A DNA stretch of 48,058 nucleotides from an uncultured Ruminococcus sp. Its GTDB lineage: Bacteria > Bacillota > Clostridia > Oscillospirales > Ruminococcaceae. Each line of letters begins with the position of its first letter. Positions within the stretch are counted from its first letter, which is position 1. The position numbers and the translations under genes are program-made. The stretch lies in the NCBI GenBank assembly GCA_937926145.1, contig CALANW010000045.1:1-48058 (forward strand), given 5' to 3'. Below the pieces are notes generated by a model that was given only the letters and a program-made list of their open reading frames with translations, searched no databases and had not been told where the DNA came from. This document shows positions 32,914 through 40,665 of this stretch, piece after piece.

Positions 32914-34352
32914 ACATTTTCTCCTTTAACGGTAATTTTTCTGAAAGCAAATCCGCAGAGCATCCAAAATATAGGTGTGCAGAGGATAGAGCTGAAGCTG
33001 AAAAAGCTTTGGATAATGTAAGCTGCAATAGCGATAAACAGCGCAGTGTCCTGCCATTCGCCGCCCTTTATCGAAGCCTTGAACTTGCCGAATGAGCTTT
33101 TGAGTGAAGCTGCAAGGAAAACAACAAATGCTGCAGCGGCAGGTATTCCGCGTGTTGCTGCGGTGTAAACTATTTCGTTGTAGCTTCGGTCGATAGAGCA
33201 GAGTGCAAGCGTTTCGTCAGCTATCTGATATTTTGCAATAAGGTCAGGACCTATGCCGAGGATAGGGTGTTCCTTTATAAAGTGCAGGCTCTTTTCAAGT
33301 CCGATCTCATAGAGTGACTGCTCGTTAACATAGGAATAGGAAACAACGATGAAAAGTCGGAAATATGCATCATAGTATGCAATAGCCTTGTCGCGGATAT
33401 AAACGCCTTGGAATATCCATATCAGCGCGAAGATAACAGCCATTCCGACAGCCGCGGCAGCGTATCTGTAAACGGAAGTCCTGAGCAGTCCATTCTCAAA
33501 TTTTGCAGGCTTTGAAGCAAAAACTATCACCGATATGATGATAAACACTGCGGACATTCCTATGATCGGAACGATAGACGAAGTGAAGAAACCGACGAGC
33601 CAGAGAAGCATTGAAGCAGCGCCGTAGATCCTTGCACGGAGAATATTTTTTTCGTAAACTGCGCCCGTGAGTGCAATTGCAAAAACTATCGTGAGGAAAG
33701 TTCCGAAAACGATAGGGTTCTCCGAAAGCCCCTGCGAAAGCATCACATCTTTGAGCGCAAGTGTTGGAAGATCGGCAAAGTTAGGCATAAAGCGAAGCTT
33801 TGGGATATGCTGAAAAACTGCGAAAAGCGACTGAACAACGCCTGCCGCGATGATAATGTCAGTGATAACGCGAACCGTTTTTGCGCGTGTTACGCAGGCA
33901 GCAAGGCAGAAGATGCCGAAGTAGCCGAGCAGCGAGAGCAGACCCTCATATCGTCCTATCTCACCTGCGAGGGCAGTGTTGACGATCTCGCTCTGGTCAC
34001 CTGCACGGACGACAACGCCGTAATACGAAGCGAACGCCCAAACCGCCATAAAAACGACGAGCCAAAGTATCTTGTCTTGCTTGAACGAAAGGCTGCCCTT
34101 TATCATTGCGATAAGGAAGAAAAGTACGCAGGAAAAGCCCGTGAAGTACAGTCCTGCGCTCATAAATGCAGGTGAAGCACTCACGCCGTAAACGAGGAAT
34201 CCCGTTATCTGCGGCACGATCACGCAGGCTGCGAGAAGAGCCGCTATCCAGTTCTGGAGCGTTTCCTGCTTCATATTTAGGATAAAGTTCGATTTGCTGG
34301 TTGTACCGAATATGGTCTTCGGCTGTTTTTTCGTCTGATTTGGTGTGTCCAT
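32910..34352 (-). CDS. O-antigen-ligase-like polytopic membrane protein
   Basis: A 480-residue protein with about 11 hydrophobic helices between residues 35 and 470. A large extracytoplasmic loop (about residues 310-390) includes HFIKEHPILGIGPDL, the G-x-G type motif common in the WaaL/Wzy ligase family. In a Gram-positive lineage such proteins usually act in surface polysaccharide or teichuronic polymer assembly rather than LPS. It is first in an operon with DUF4321 and fliB; whether it acts on flagellar or cell-surface glycans cannot be told. TGGAG precedes the ATG. Confidence 0.8.
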   Translation of the reverse strand: MDTPNQTKKQPKTIFGTTSKSNFILNMKQETLQNWIAALLAACVIVPQITGFLVYGVSASPAFMSAGLYFTGFSCVLFFLIAMIKGSLSFKQDKILWLVVFMAVWAFASYYGVVVRAGDQSEIVNTALAGEIGRYEGLLSLLGYFGIFCLAACVTRAKTVRVITDIIIAAGVVQSLFAVFQHIPKLRFMPNFADLPTLALKDVMLSQGLSENPIVFGTFLTIVFAIALTGAVYEKNILRARIYGAASMLLWLVGFFTSSIVPIIGMSAVFIIISVIVFASKPAKFENGLLRTSVYRYAAAAVGMAVIFALIWIFQGVYIRDKAIAYYDAYFRLFIVVSYSYVNEQSLYEIGLEKSLHFIKEHPILGIGPDLIAKYQIADETLALCSIDRSYNEIVYTAATRGIPAAAAFVVFLAASLKSSFGKFKASIKGGEWQDTALFIAIAAYIIQSFFSFSSILCTPIFWMLCGFAFRKITVKGENV

Positions 34353-34370
34353 AAATAAAACTCCATTTAG

Positions 34371-34402
34371 AAAAATATCCCTGCGATTTGCGCCGCAGGG
34401 AT
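34371..34402 (-). terminator. Rho-independent terminator after RNase Y
   Basis: Reading the minus strand, ATCCCTGCG pairs with CGCAGGGAT around a short GC-containing loop and is followed by ATATTTTTC. It lies 46 bases after the rny stop codon and just before the start of the next minus-strand gene. Confidence 0.8.
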
Positions 34403-34447
34403 AATTATTGCTTTCGTGTTTACAGACTGTAATTTACATAATGTATA

Positions 34448-36010
34448 TTACTTAGCGTATTCAACTACGCGGCTTTCACGAATGATATTAACTTTGATCT
34501 GTCCCGGATAATCCATTTCGTCCTCGATGCGCTTGGCGATATCTCTTGCGACAATGACCATTTTTTCATCGTTGATCTTATCTGGATAAACCATAATGCG
34601 GACTTCACGGCCTGCCTGAATAGCGAAGGATTTTTCAACGCCCTCATAAGAGCAGCAGATCTCTTCGAGCTTTTCAAGACGCTTGATGTAGTTCTCGTAG
34701 TTCTCGCTTCTTGCGCCCGGTCTTGCCGCTGAAATAGCATCGGCAGCCTGAACGAGAGCAGCGACAACGGAGTGTATCTCAACATCGCCGTGGTGAGCCT
34801 CGACTGCGTGAATGACCTCGGGACTTTCCTTGTACTTGCGGCAGACATCAACGCCGATCTGAACGTGTGAACCTTCAATCTCGTAACTGAGAGCCTTACC
34901 GATATCGTGGAGAAGTCCAGCTCTTCGTGCGAGGTTTGCATCAACGCCAAGCTCGGAAGCCATGATTCCTGCGAGGTGTGCGACCTCGATAGAGTGGTTG
35001 AGGACGTTCTGACGGTAGGAAGTTCTGTAATGAAGTCTACCGAGGAGGCGTACAAGCTCGTGGTTAAGACCGTGTACGTTGGTTTCGAGAACGGCTCTGT
35101 CGCCCTCCTGCTTCATGATGTGCTCGACTTCACGGCGAGCCTTGTCAACCATTTCTTCAATACGGGACGGGTGGATCCTTCCGTCTGCGATAAGCTTTTC
35201 GAGTGCGATTCGTGCAACCTCACGGCGAGCCTGATCGAAGCAGGAAAGTGTGATAGCTTCGGGCGTATCGTCGATGATAAGGTCAACGCCTGTGAGCGTT
35301 TCGAGTGCCTTTATGTTTCTGCCCTCACGTCCGATGATCCTGCCCTTCATTTCGTCATTCGGCAGAGGAACAACGGAAACTGCGGATTCGGATACCTGAT
35401 CTGCAGAGCATTTTGAAATTGCGAGAGCGATAAGATTTCTTGCCTTTTCCTCACATTCGTCCTTGAGCTGCTGCTCATAAGACTGTATCTTGAGAGCCTT
35501 TTCATGTACAAGCTCATTTTCGAGCATTGAAAGCAGGTGTTCCTTAGCCTGATCCATAGTGAACTGTGAGATCTTTTCGAGGGTTTCCATTTGCTGCTTT
35601 TTGATATTGTCGGCTTCTTCAAGCTTTTCGTCAGCCTGCTTGATCTTTTTCTGGAGTATTTCGTCCTTTTTATCAAGGCTGTCGTTCTTTTTGTCGAGAT
35701 TGTCTTCTTTTTGCTGGATCCTGCGTTCCTGACGGGAAATTTCTCCGCGGCGCTCTTTGAGTTCCTTATCAAGCTCGGAACGGCTCTTTTGGATCTCTTC
35801 CTTTGCATCGAGAAGTGCGATCTTTTTTTGATTTTCTGCTTCTGTCTTTGCTGCTTCGACAAGTCTTTCGGCTTCCTTTTCCGCCGAACCTATCGCTGCT
35901 TCAGCCTGCTTTTTGCGGTGGTTTATACCTGCGGCGAAGAATATCGCTCCACCGACAGCGAAGCCTGCAATAAGCGCAATGACAGCCGCAATGATAGCTG
36001 CTGTGTTCAA
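34448..36010 (-). CDS. rny: Ribonuclease Y
   Basis: A 520-residue membrane-anchored endoribonuclease that initiates mRNA decay. The N-terminal helix is at about residues 4-28, a long Lys/Glu/Gln coiled coil at about 30-185, a KH domain with GRIIGREGRNIKALE at about 225-240, and an HD domain with HSIEVAHLAGIMA and GLLHDIGKA. Length is the family norm. The start is TTG (36010-36008), with GGGGAGGTC nine bases upstream. It is transcribed alone toward its terminator. Confidence 0.96.
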   Translation of the reverse strand: MNTAAIIAAVIALIAGFAVGGAIFFAAGINHRKKQAEAAIGSAEKEAERLVEAAKTEAENQKKIALLDAKEEIQKSRSELDKELKERRGEISRQERRIQQKEDNLDKKNDSLDKKDEILQKKIKQADEKLEEADNIKKQQMETLEKISQFTMDQAKEHLLSMLENELVHEKALKIQSYEQQLKDECEEKARNLIALAISKCSADQVSESAVSVVPLPNDEMKGRIIGREGRNIKALETLTGVDLIIDDTPEAITLSCFDQARREVARIALEKLIADGRIHPSRIEEMVDKARREVEHIMKQEGDRAVLETNVHGLNHELVRLLGRLHYRTSYRQNVLNHSIEVAHLAGIMASELGVDANLARRAGLLHDIGKALSYEIEGSHVQIGVDVCRKYKESPEVIHAVEAHHGDVEIHSVVAALVQAADAISAARPGARSENYENYIKRLEKLEEICCSYEGVEKSFAIQAGREVRIMVYPDKINDEKMVIVARDIAKRIEDEMDYPGQIKVNIIRESRVVEYAK

Positions 36011-36629
36011 GTCCTTGACCTCCCCAAAATTATATTATCGCTCGGAGGGCTTGAACGAGAGGATTTCACATTCCGCAGTCAAAAGTTCTCTGCGAAAACG
36101 GTAAAAAACGAAAATATCCCTGCCTTTCTCTATACTTTAAACGTTTAAGCCGATCCTCTTGTAAAAAGATATCAGCCGAATAAAACGTTGAAGCGGCAGA
36201 ATGATATGTCATCGTTACCCCGAATATTATCCTCAATTGACAATTTTCACTACATAACGTATAATTTTATCCGAAAAATACAATCTGTAAAGAATAACTG
36301 AACCCATAAAAAGGGTTTGATAGTGATAATGAATATATGAAACCTCTGTTCAAAACGACAGAGCGAGTGAAAAATGAACTGCAATTTATCAAGCCGACAC
36401 CGTTCGCCGTCAAAAGACCGTCCCGCATGAAACGAGCAGAACAGCGTATGAACCGCATACGGCAGCCGCCTTAGTGACAAACCTGCGAGCCTTTTTATCG
36501 GCAGGCAGAATTACCTCATATTGCATTTACTTTATTATTGTAATATAAATCATTAATAATGTCAAGGTTATTTTAACATTTTCACACTTTTTAATAAGAA
36601 AAAAGCCTCTTAACTGTGAAAAAAGACGG
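36011..36629. other. Long intergenic region between rny and thrS without a supported gene
   Basis: No convincing gene was found. Short open frames (a 76-codon minus-strand frame at 36250-36480 and a basic 45-codon plus-strand frame at 36337-36474) lack ribosome sites and family matches. A TAAACGTTTA palindrome lies at 36138-36147, the same as at 1319-1328. The segment from about 36510 to 36620 is very AT-rich and leads into the thrS promoter. Confidence 0.6.
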
Positions 36630-36658
36630 TTGACAAATTTCGCGAAGTATGATAACAT
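36630..36658 (+). promoter_or_regulatory. Sigma-A promoter of thrS
   Basis: A perfect TTGACA (36630-36635) with TAACAT (36653-36658) at a 17-base spacing, giving a start near 36665 and a leader of about 320 bases that contains a T-box. Confidence 0.7.
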
Positions 36659-36669
36659 AAACACATAAT

Positions 36670-36925
36670 AACATAAAAACGTTGATAAAGGAAGGCAACC
36701 CTCCGTTGAGGACTTTCAGAGAGCGGCAGTCATCGGCTGAAAACTGCGGCAGGTTCGGGAGCTTTGCATACCGCCTTTTGAGTGCGCTTAATCTGCGCCG
36801 TCAGCCTGCGTTAAAGGCGTTAATGAGGTGTGTTTTTCAGGGAAAAACGCATAAATTAAGGTGGGAACACGGTTTTTATCGTCCTTAGTGCTTGTAAAAG
36901 AGCATTAAGGACGTTTTTGTTTTCT
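36670..36925 (+). promoter_or_regulatory. T-box leader (tRNA-sensing riboswitch) of thrS
   Basis: The T-box consensus appears as TTAAGGTGGGAACACGG (36856-36872), directly before an intrinsic terminator; an AGAGAG-type element is present in the upstream stem region near 36717-36724. The probable threonine specifier codon ACC is at 36770-36772 in GCATACCGCC, though this assignment needs a fold. Uncharged threonyl-tRNA would favour the antiterminator and thrS expression. Confidence 0.87.
36880..36922 (+). terminator. Regulated terminator of the thrS T-box
   Basis: CGTCCTTAGTGCT pairs with AGCATTAAGGACG around an eight-base loop and is followed by TTTTTGTTTT. It is positioned right after the T-box sequence, with which its left arm would compete through the antiterminator. 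Confidence 0.87.
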
Positions 36926-36987
36926 TAAAAAGGATAAAAACGAATTTTATGTTAAAACTACTATAATATATGTGGAGGTAAACGAAA

Positions 36988-38934
36988 ATGGTAAAGCTCA
37001 CACTTAAAGACGGAAGCGTTAAGGAATGTGAAAAGGGCACAGCCGCAGCAGAAGTCATCAAGGGCATCGGAATGGGTCTTTATAAGGCTGCATGCGCTGT
37101 AAAGCTCGGCGGAAAGGTATGCGATATCCGCACACCCATCGAAGAGGACTGCGAATTTGAAGTCCTCACATTCGACACCGAGGACGGCAAGAGGACTTTC
37201 AACCACACAGCATCGCATATTCTTGCTCAGGCTGTAAAGCGTCTTTACCCCGAGGTAAAGCTTGCTATCGGCCCTGCAATTCAGGACGGATTCTACTATG
37301 ATTTTGACGCACCTAAGGCGTTCACACCCGATGACCTTGCAAAGATCGAAGCTGAGATGAAGAAGATCGCCAAGGAGGGCATCGAGCTTGAAAAGTTCGA
37401 GCTTTCTCCCGAAGAAGCTATCAAGAAGCTTGAAGAAATGGGCGAACCTTACAAGGTCGAACTCTGTCAGGAACACGCAGGCAAGGGCGAACCTATCTCA
37501 TTCTATAAGCAGGGCGACTTCATCGACCTCTGCGCAGGTCCTCACCTCGCTTCAACTGCTCCCGTAAAGGCTGTAAAGCTTCTTTCCTGCACAGGCGCTT
37601 ACTGGAGAGGCGACTCAAAGGGCAAGCAGCTCTGCCGTGTTTACGGTACAGCATTCCCTAAGGCAAGCGAACTCGAAGCATATCTCGCAGCAAGAGAAGA
37701 AGCTCAGAAGCGCGACCACAACAAGCTCGGCCGTGAACTTGAATATTTCACAACAGTTGACTGCATCGGTCAGGGACTTCCCGTTCTTCTTCCAAAGGGC
37801 GCAAAGGTAATTCAGATACTTCAGCGCTGGGTAGAAGATGTTGAAGCTTCAAAGGGCTGTATGCTCACAAAAACTCCGCTTATGGCAAAGCGTGACCTCT
37901 ATAAAATTTCGGGACACTGGGATCACTACCTCGACGGTATGTTTATCCTCGGAGACCCATACGATGAGGAAAAGGAGTGTTTTGCGCTCCGTCCGATGAC
38001 CTGCCCGTTCCAGTATCAGGTATACCTCAACCGTGCAAGATCGTACCGTGACCTCCCGATGCGTCTTACCGAAACTTCCACACTTTTCAGAAATGAGGAC
38101 AGCGGCGAAATGCACGGACTTATCCGTGTCCGTCAGTTCACAATTTCCGAGGGACATTATATCCTCCGCCCCGAACAGCTTGAAGACGAGTTCAGAGGCT
38201 GCCTTGAGCTTGCAAAGTATATGCTCGATACGGTAGGACTTCTCGAAGACTGCACATTCAGATTCTCCCAGTGGGATCCCGCAAACCCGAAGAATAAGTA
38301 CGAGGGTACAGCAGAGCAGTGGGAACACGCTCAGTCCGCAATGAAGACTATCCTCGATGACCTCGGCGTTGAATATTCTATCGGTATCGACGAAGCCGCA
38401 TTCTACGGCCCGAAGCTCGATATCCAGTATAAGAACGTATTCGGCAAGGAAGATACACTCGTAACGATACAGATCGATATGCTCCTCGCAGAAAAGTTCG
38501 GTATGGAATATACCGACGTTGACGGCAAGAAGCGCAGACCTTATATTATCCACAGAACATCACTCGGCTGCTATGAGCGTACACTCGCATACCTCATCGA
38601 AAAGTATGCAGGCGTGTTCCCGCTCTGGCTCGCTCCCGAGCAGGTAAGAATTCTCCCTATCGGCGAAGCTCATCAGGCTTATGCTCAGGAGATCGCAGAT
38701 AAGATCACTGCACACGGAATGAGAGTAACAGTCGATAAGCGTGACGAAAATATCGGTACAAAGATCAAAGCATCACGTCTTGAAAGAATCCCATATACCT
38801 TTATCATCGGCGATAAGGAAACAGAAAACAAGTCCGTTACTATCCGCTCGAGAAAAGAGGGCGAGCTTCCCGACGTTAAACTCGACGAAGCACTCGCTAA
38901 GATCTTCGAGGAGAATGATACCAAGGCGAAGTAA
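36988..38934 (+). CDS. thrS: Threonyl-tRNA synthetase
   Basis: A 648-residue class II synthetase. The N-terminal TGS domain (about 1-62) is followed by the editing domain with FNHTASHILAQAV (HxxxH), then the catalytic core with CPFQYQVY, RLTETSTLFRNEDSGEMHGL-type motif 2 (shown as FRNEDSGEMHGL) and YIIHRTSLGCYERTLAYLIE motif 3, and the C-terminal anticodon domain. Length is typical. GTGGAGGT precedes the ATG. Controlled by the upstream T-box. Confidence 0.97.
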   Translation: MVKLTLKDGSVKECEKGTAAAEVIKGIGMGLYKAACAVKLGGKVCDIRTPIEEDCEFEVLTFDTEDGKRTFNHTASHILAQAVKRLYPEVKLAIGPAIQDGFYYDFDAPKAFTPDDLAKIEAEMKKIAKEGIELEKFELSPEEAIKKLEEMGEPYKVELCQEHAGKGEPISFYKQGDFIDLCAGPHLASTAPVKAVKLLSCTGAYWRGDSKGKQLCRVYGTAFPKASELEAYLAAREEAQKRDHNKLGRELEYFTTVDCIGQGLPVLLPKGAKVIQILQRWVEDVEASKGCMLTKTPLMAKRDLYKISGHWDHYLDGMFILGDPYDEEKECFALRPMTCPFQYQVYLNRARSYRDLPMRLTETSTLFRNEDSGEMHGLIRVRQFTISEGHYILRPEQLEDEFRGCLELAKYMLDTVGLLEDCTFRFSQWDPANPKNKYEGTAEQWEHAQSAMKTILDDLGVEYSIGIDEAAFYGPKLDIQYKNVFGKEDTLVTIQIDMLLAEKFGMEYTDVDGKKRRPYIIHRTSLGCYERTLAYLIEKYAGVFPLWLAPEQVRILPIGEAHQAYAQEIADKITAHGMRVTVDKRDENIGTKIKASRLERIPYTFIIGDKETENKSVTIRSRKEGELPDVKLDEALAKIFEENDTKAK

Positions 38935-38957
38935 CTCGCCTCAGCGAAGTAACTCGC
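38926..38957. repeat. Two 14-bp direct repeats spanning the thrS stop codon
   Basis: GCGAAGTAACTCGC occurs at 38926-38939 and 38944-38957 with an 18-base period; the first copy contains the thrS stop codon. The second copy with flanks can form a small AGCGAAG/CTTCGCT hairpin. Confidence 0.7.
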
Positions 38958-39019
38958 TTCGCTAAGTAAAAAAAGTTTAGCTGTGCAAAAAAATAAAGTT
39001 TACGTCCACGCTTTTCAAA

Positions 39020-39304
39020 GGGTGGCAGGGGTCAAGGGGACGGAGTCCCATTGTCGCTCTCCGCAGAGAGCGAAACTCCCTAAACTGACAGCTAAGGTGT
39101 TGCCGCAATAGAACAATATCTAACAGCTAAAAAAAGGCGCAATTCACACAAAAATGAAGAACGAAATATGAGAGATCAAGTTTCGTAGAACCATAAATGT
39201 GAATTGCGCCCATTCTGTTTTCCTAAAACAAACTGTCCTCGGCGAATAAATGCGCAGAGCGAAGCGATAAGCATTTTAAGCCGACAACGTTTGAGCGGCG
39301 GTGC
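39020..39304. repeat. Structured intergenic repeat element, copy 1
   Basis: About 285 bases related to 42490-42750. Shared blocks are TCGCTCTCCGCAGAGAGCGA (hairpin, from 39053), a long hairpin with perfect arms GGCGCAATTCACA and TGTGAATTGCGCC (39136-39210) enclosing an inner ACGAAA/TTTCGT stem, the block CATTCTGTTTTCCTAAAACA, and the end block GTTTGAGCGGCGGTG. Copy 1 has an extra segment near 39247-39270. No reading frame is conserved. It could be a decayed MITE or an undescribed structured RNA. Confidence 0.75.
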
Positions 39305-39348
39305 TGTTTTTAATAGCTATAGAAAATGACTGTGAACCATACAGTTTG

Positions 39349-39357
39349 TGCTATGAT
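39349..39357 (+). promoter_or_regulatory. Candidate extended -10 promoter before the methyltransferase gene
   Basis: TGC followed by TATGAT (39352-39357) fits an extended -10 box; the -35 region is poor. It lies 62 bases before the methyltransferase ATG. Confidence 0.35.
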
Positions 39358-39418
39358 AGGATTCCAAAACCGCAAGCAGCATAATAATGACGTATCTATG
39401 TTAAAAAGGTGAACCAAA

Positions 39419-40033
39419 ATGAGCAAATTCACAGAATATATCGGCAGGCAGTTCGGCGACCCTCACGGCTTTGTCGGAAAAGTCTGCTGTATCATTATGA
39501 ATATCATAAATAAGCCTATGTATCTGAAAGTCGTCGACGAAGTAACGGTCAAAAGCGGCGAAAAAATCCTTGATATCGGCTATGGCAACGGCTGCCTTTT
39601 GCAAAAGCTATACAAAAAGACGAAAGCCGAGCTGTACGGCATCGACATCTCCGAGGATATGAAAGCGCAGGCGGAAAAATGCTGCAAAAATGCCAAAGCG
39701 AGCGGAAAACTCTTCCTGCGCGTAGGCGATTGCTGCGATTTGCCCTACGATGACGAAATGTTTTCCGCCGTCACCTCGATAAACACAGTCTATTTCTGGA
39801 GCGATACCACAAAAGGTCTGTCCGAAATAAGGCGAACGCTCAGAACGGGAGGTTCGTTCTATAATATAGTATATACGAAAGAATTCCTCGACTCGCTTTC
39901 CTATACGAAAAAAGGGTTCAAAAAGTTTTCGCCCGAGGAATTGACCGAACTTGGCATACAAGCAGGTTTTGAAAATATCGAGGTCAAGGATATCGTCAAG
40001 GGGAAAAGCTTTGCCGTGATATATACAAAGTGA
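39419..40033 (+). CDS. Class I SAM-dependent methyltransferase
   Basis: A 204-residue protein with the Rossmann SAM-binding motif ILDIGYGNGCLLQKL (about residues 49-63), the acidic ribose-binding position in LYGIDISEDM, and a post-motif YWSDTTKGLSEIRRTLRTGG region typical of UbiE/Methyltransf_11 members, shown here as GLSEIRRTLRTGG. The substrate is unknown. AAAAAGGTG precedes the ATG. A GNAT acetyltransferase gene follows after ten bases and is probably cotranscribed. Confidence 0.85.
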   Translation: MSKFTEYIGRQFGDPHGFVGKVCCIIMNIINKPMYLKVVDEVTVKSGEKILDIGYGNGCLLQKLYKKTKAELYGIDISEDMKAQAEKCCKNAKASGKLFLRVGDCCDLPYDDEMFSAVTSINTVYFWSDTTKGLSEIRRTLRTGGSFYNIVYTKEFLDSLSYTKKGFKKFSPEELTELGIQAGFENIEVKDIVKGKSFAVIYTK

Positions 40034-40043
40034 GGGGACAGAT

Positions 40044-40493
40044 ATGATCGAATACAAAAAGCTTACGGAAAAAGAGCTTGACCGTTTTATCGAAATGCGC
40101 ATTGCACAGCTTCGTGAGGAGGGCGCAAAGGAGGAAATCGACCTGCACCCTGCGCTGAGAGATTATTACGAGCGCCACTTGAAGGACGGGACTTTCGTTT
40201 CGTGGCTCGCCTTTGACGGGGGCGAAATTATCGGCACAAGCGGAATGTCGTTCGTGGAAAAACCGCCGTATTTCGGCTGTCCGAGCGGCCGCATCGGCTT
40301 GCTTTCGAGTATGTTCACCGACAGCCGTTACAGAAGAAAGGGCATCGCGACCGAACTTTTGAACCGTGTTGTCGGCGAGGCTCGAAGCTACGGCTGCGGA
40401 ACAGTGCAGATAACCGCTTCCGATATGGGCGTGAAGCTTTATTCTGCGTATGGCTTTGTACATAATGGGGATTTTATGCAGTTTAAAATTTAA
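40044..40493 (+). CDS. GNAT-family N-acetyltransferase
   Basis: A 149-residue acetyl-CoA-dependent acetyltransferase. The acetyl-CoA pyrophosphate-binding motif is SRYRRKGIATELLNRV (about residues 94-109), the R/Q-x-x-G-x-A type, and the C-terminal LYSAYGF is the usual GNAT motif B. The acceptor substrate is unknown. GAGGGGAC precedes the ATG. Confidence 0.88.
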   Translation: MIEYKKLTEKELDRFIEMRIAQLREEGAKEEIDLHPALRDYYERHLKDGTFVSWLAFDGGEIIGTSGMSFVEKPPYFGCPSGRIGLLSSMFTDSRYRRKGIATELLNRVVGEARSYGCGTVQITASDMGVKLYSAYGFVHNGDFMQFKI

Positions 40494-40530
40494 CAAATTT
40501 TATTGTTTAAAAATTTACAGAGAAAAACAG

Positions 40531-40560
40531 TTGACAATCGGGTAAGCATTGTGTTATAAT
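40531..40560 (+). promoter_or_regulatory. Strong sigma-A promoter of the DEAD-box helicase gene
   Basis: Perfect TTGACA (40531-40536) and perfect TATAAT (40555-40560) with an 18-base spacer and an extended TGT before the -10. A start near 40567 gives a leader of about 98 bases before the ATG at 40666. Confidence 0.85.
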
Positions 40561-40665
40561 AAATCTCTATTTTGTAAAAATTATAATTATGTGTCGGCAT
40601 AGGGCAGGAGAGTTTTGTCAGAGAGCGTGTTTTGTCCAATGCCATGTTATGGAAAGGAAAAAATT

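Noticed and set aside
36337..36474. Basic 45-codon plus-strand frame between rny and thrS
   Set aside because: No Shine-Dalgarno sequence and no family resemblance; composition is suggestive of a small basic protein but evidence is insufficient.
36682..36888. 68-codon frame in front of thrS
   Set aside because: It coincides with the T-box leader and ends at its terminator, so it is structural RNA rather than protein.
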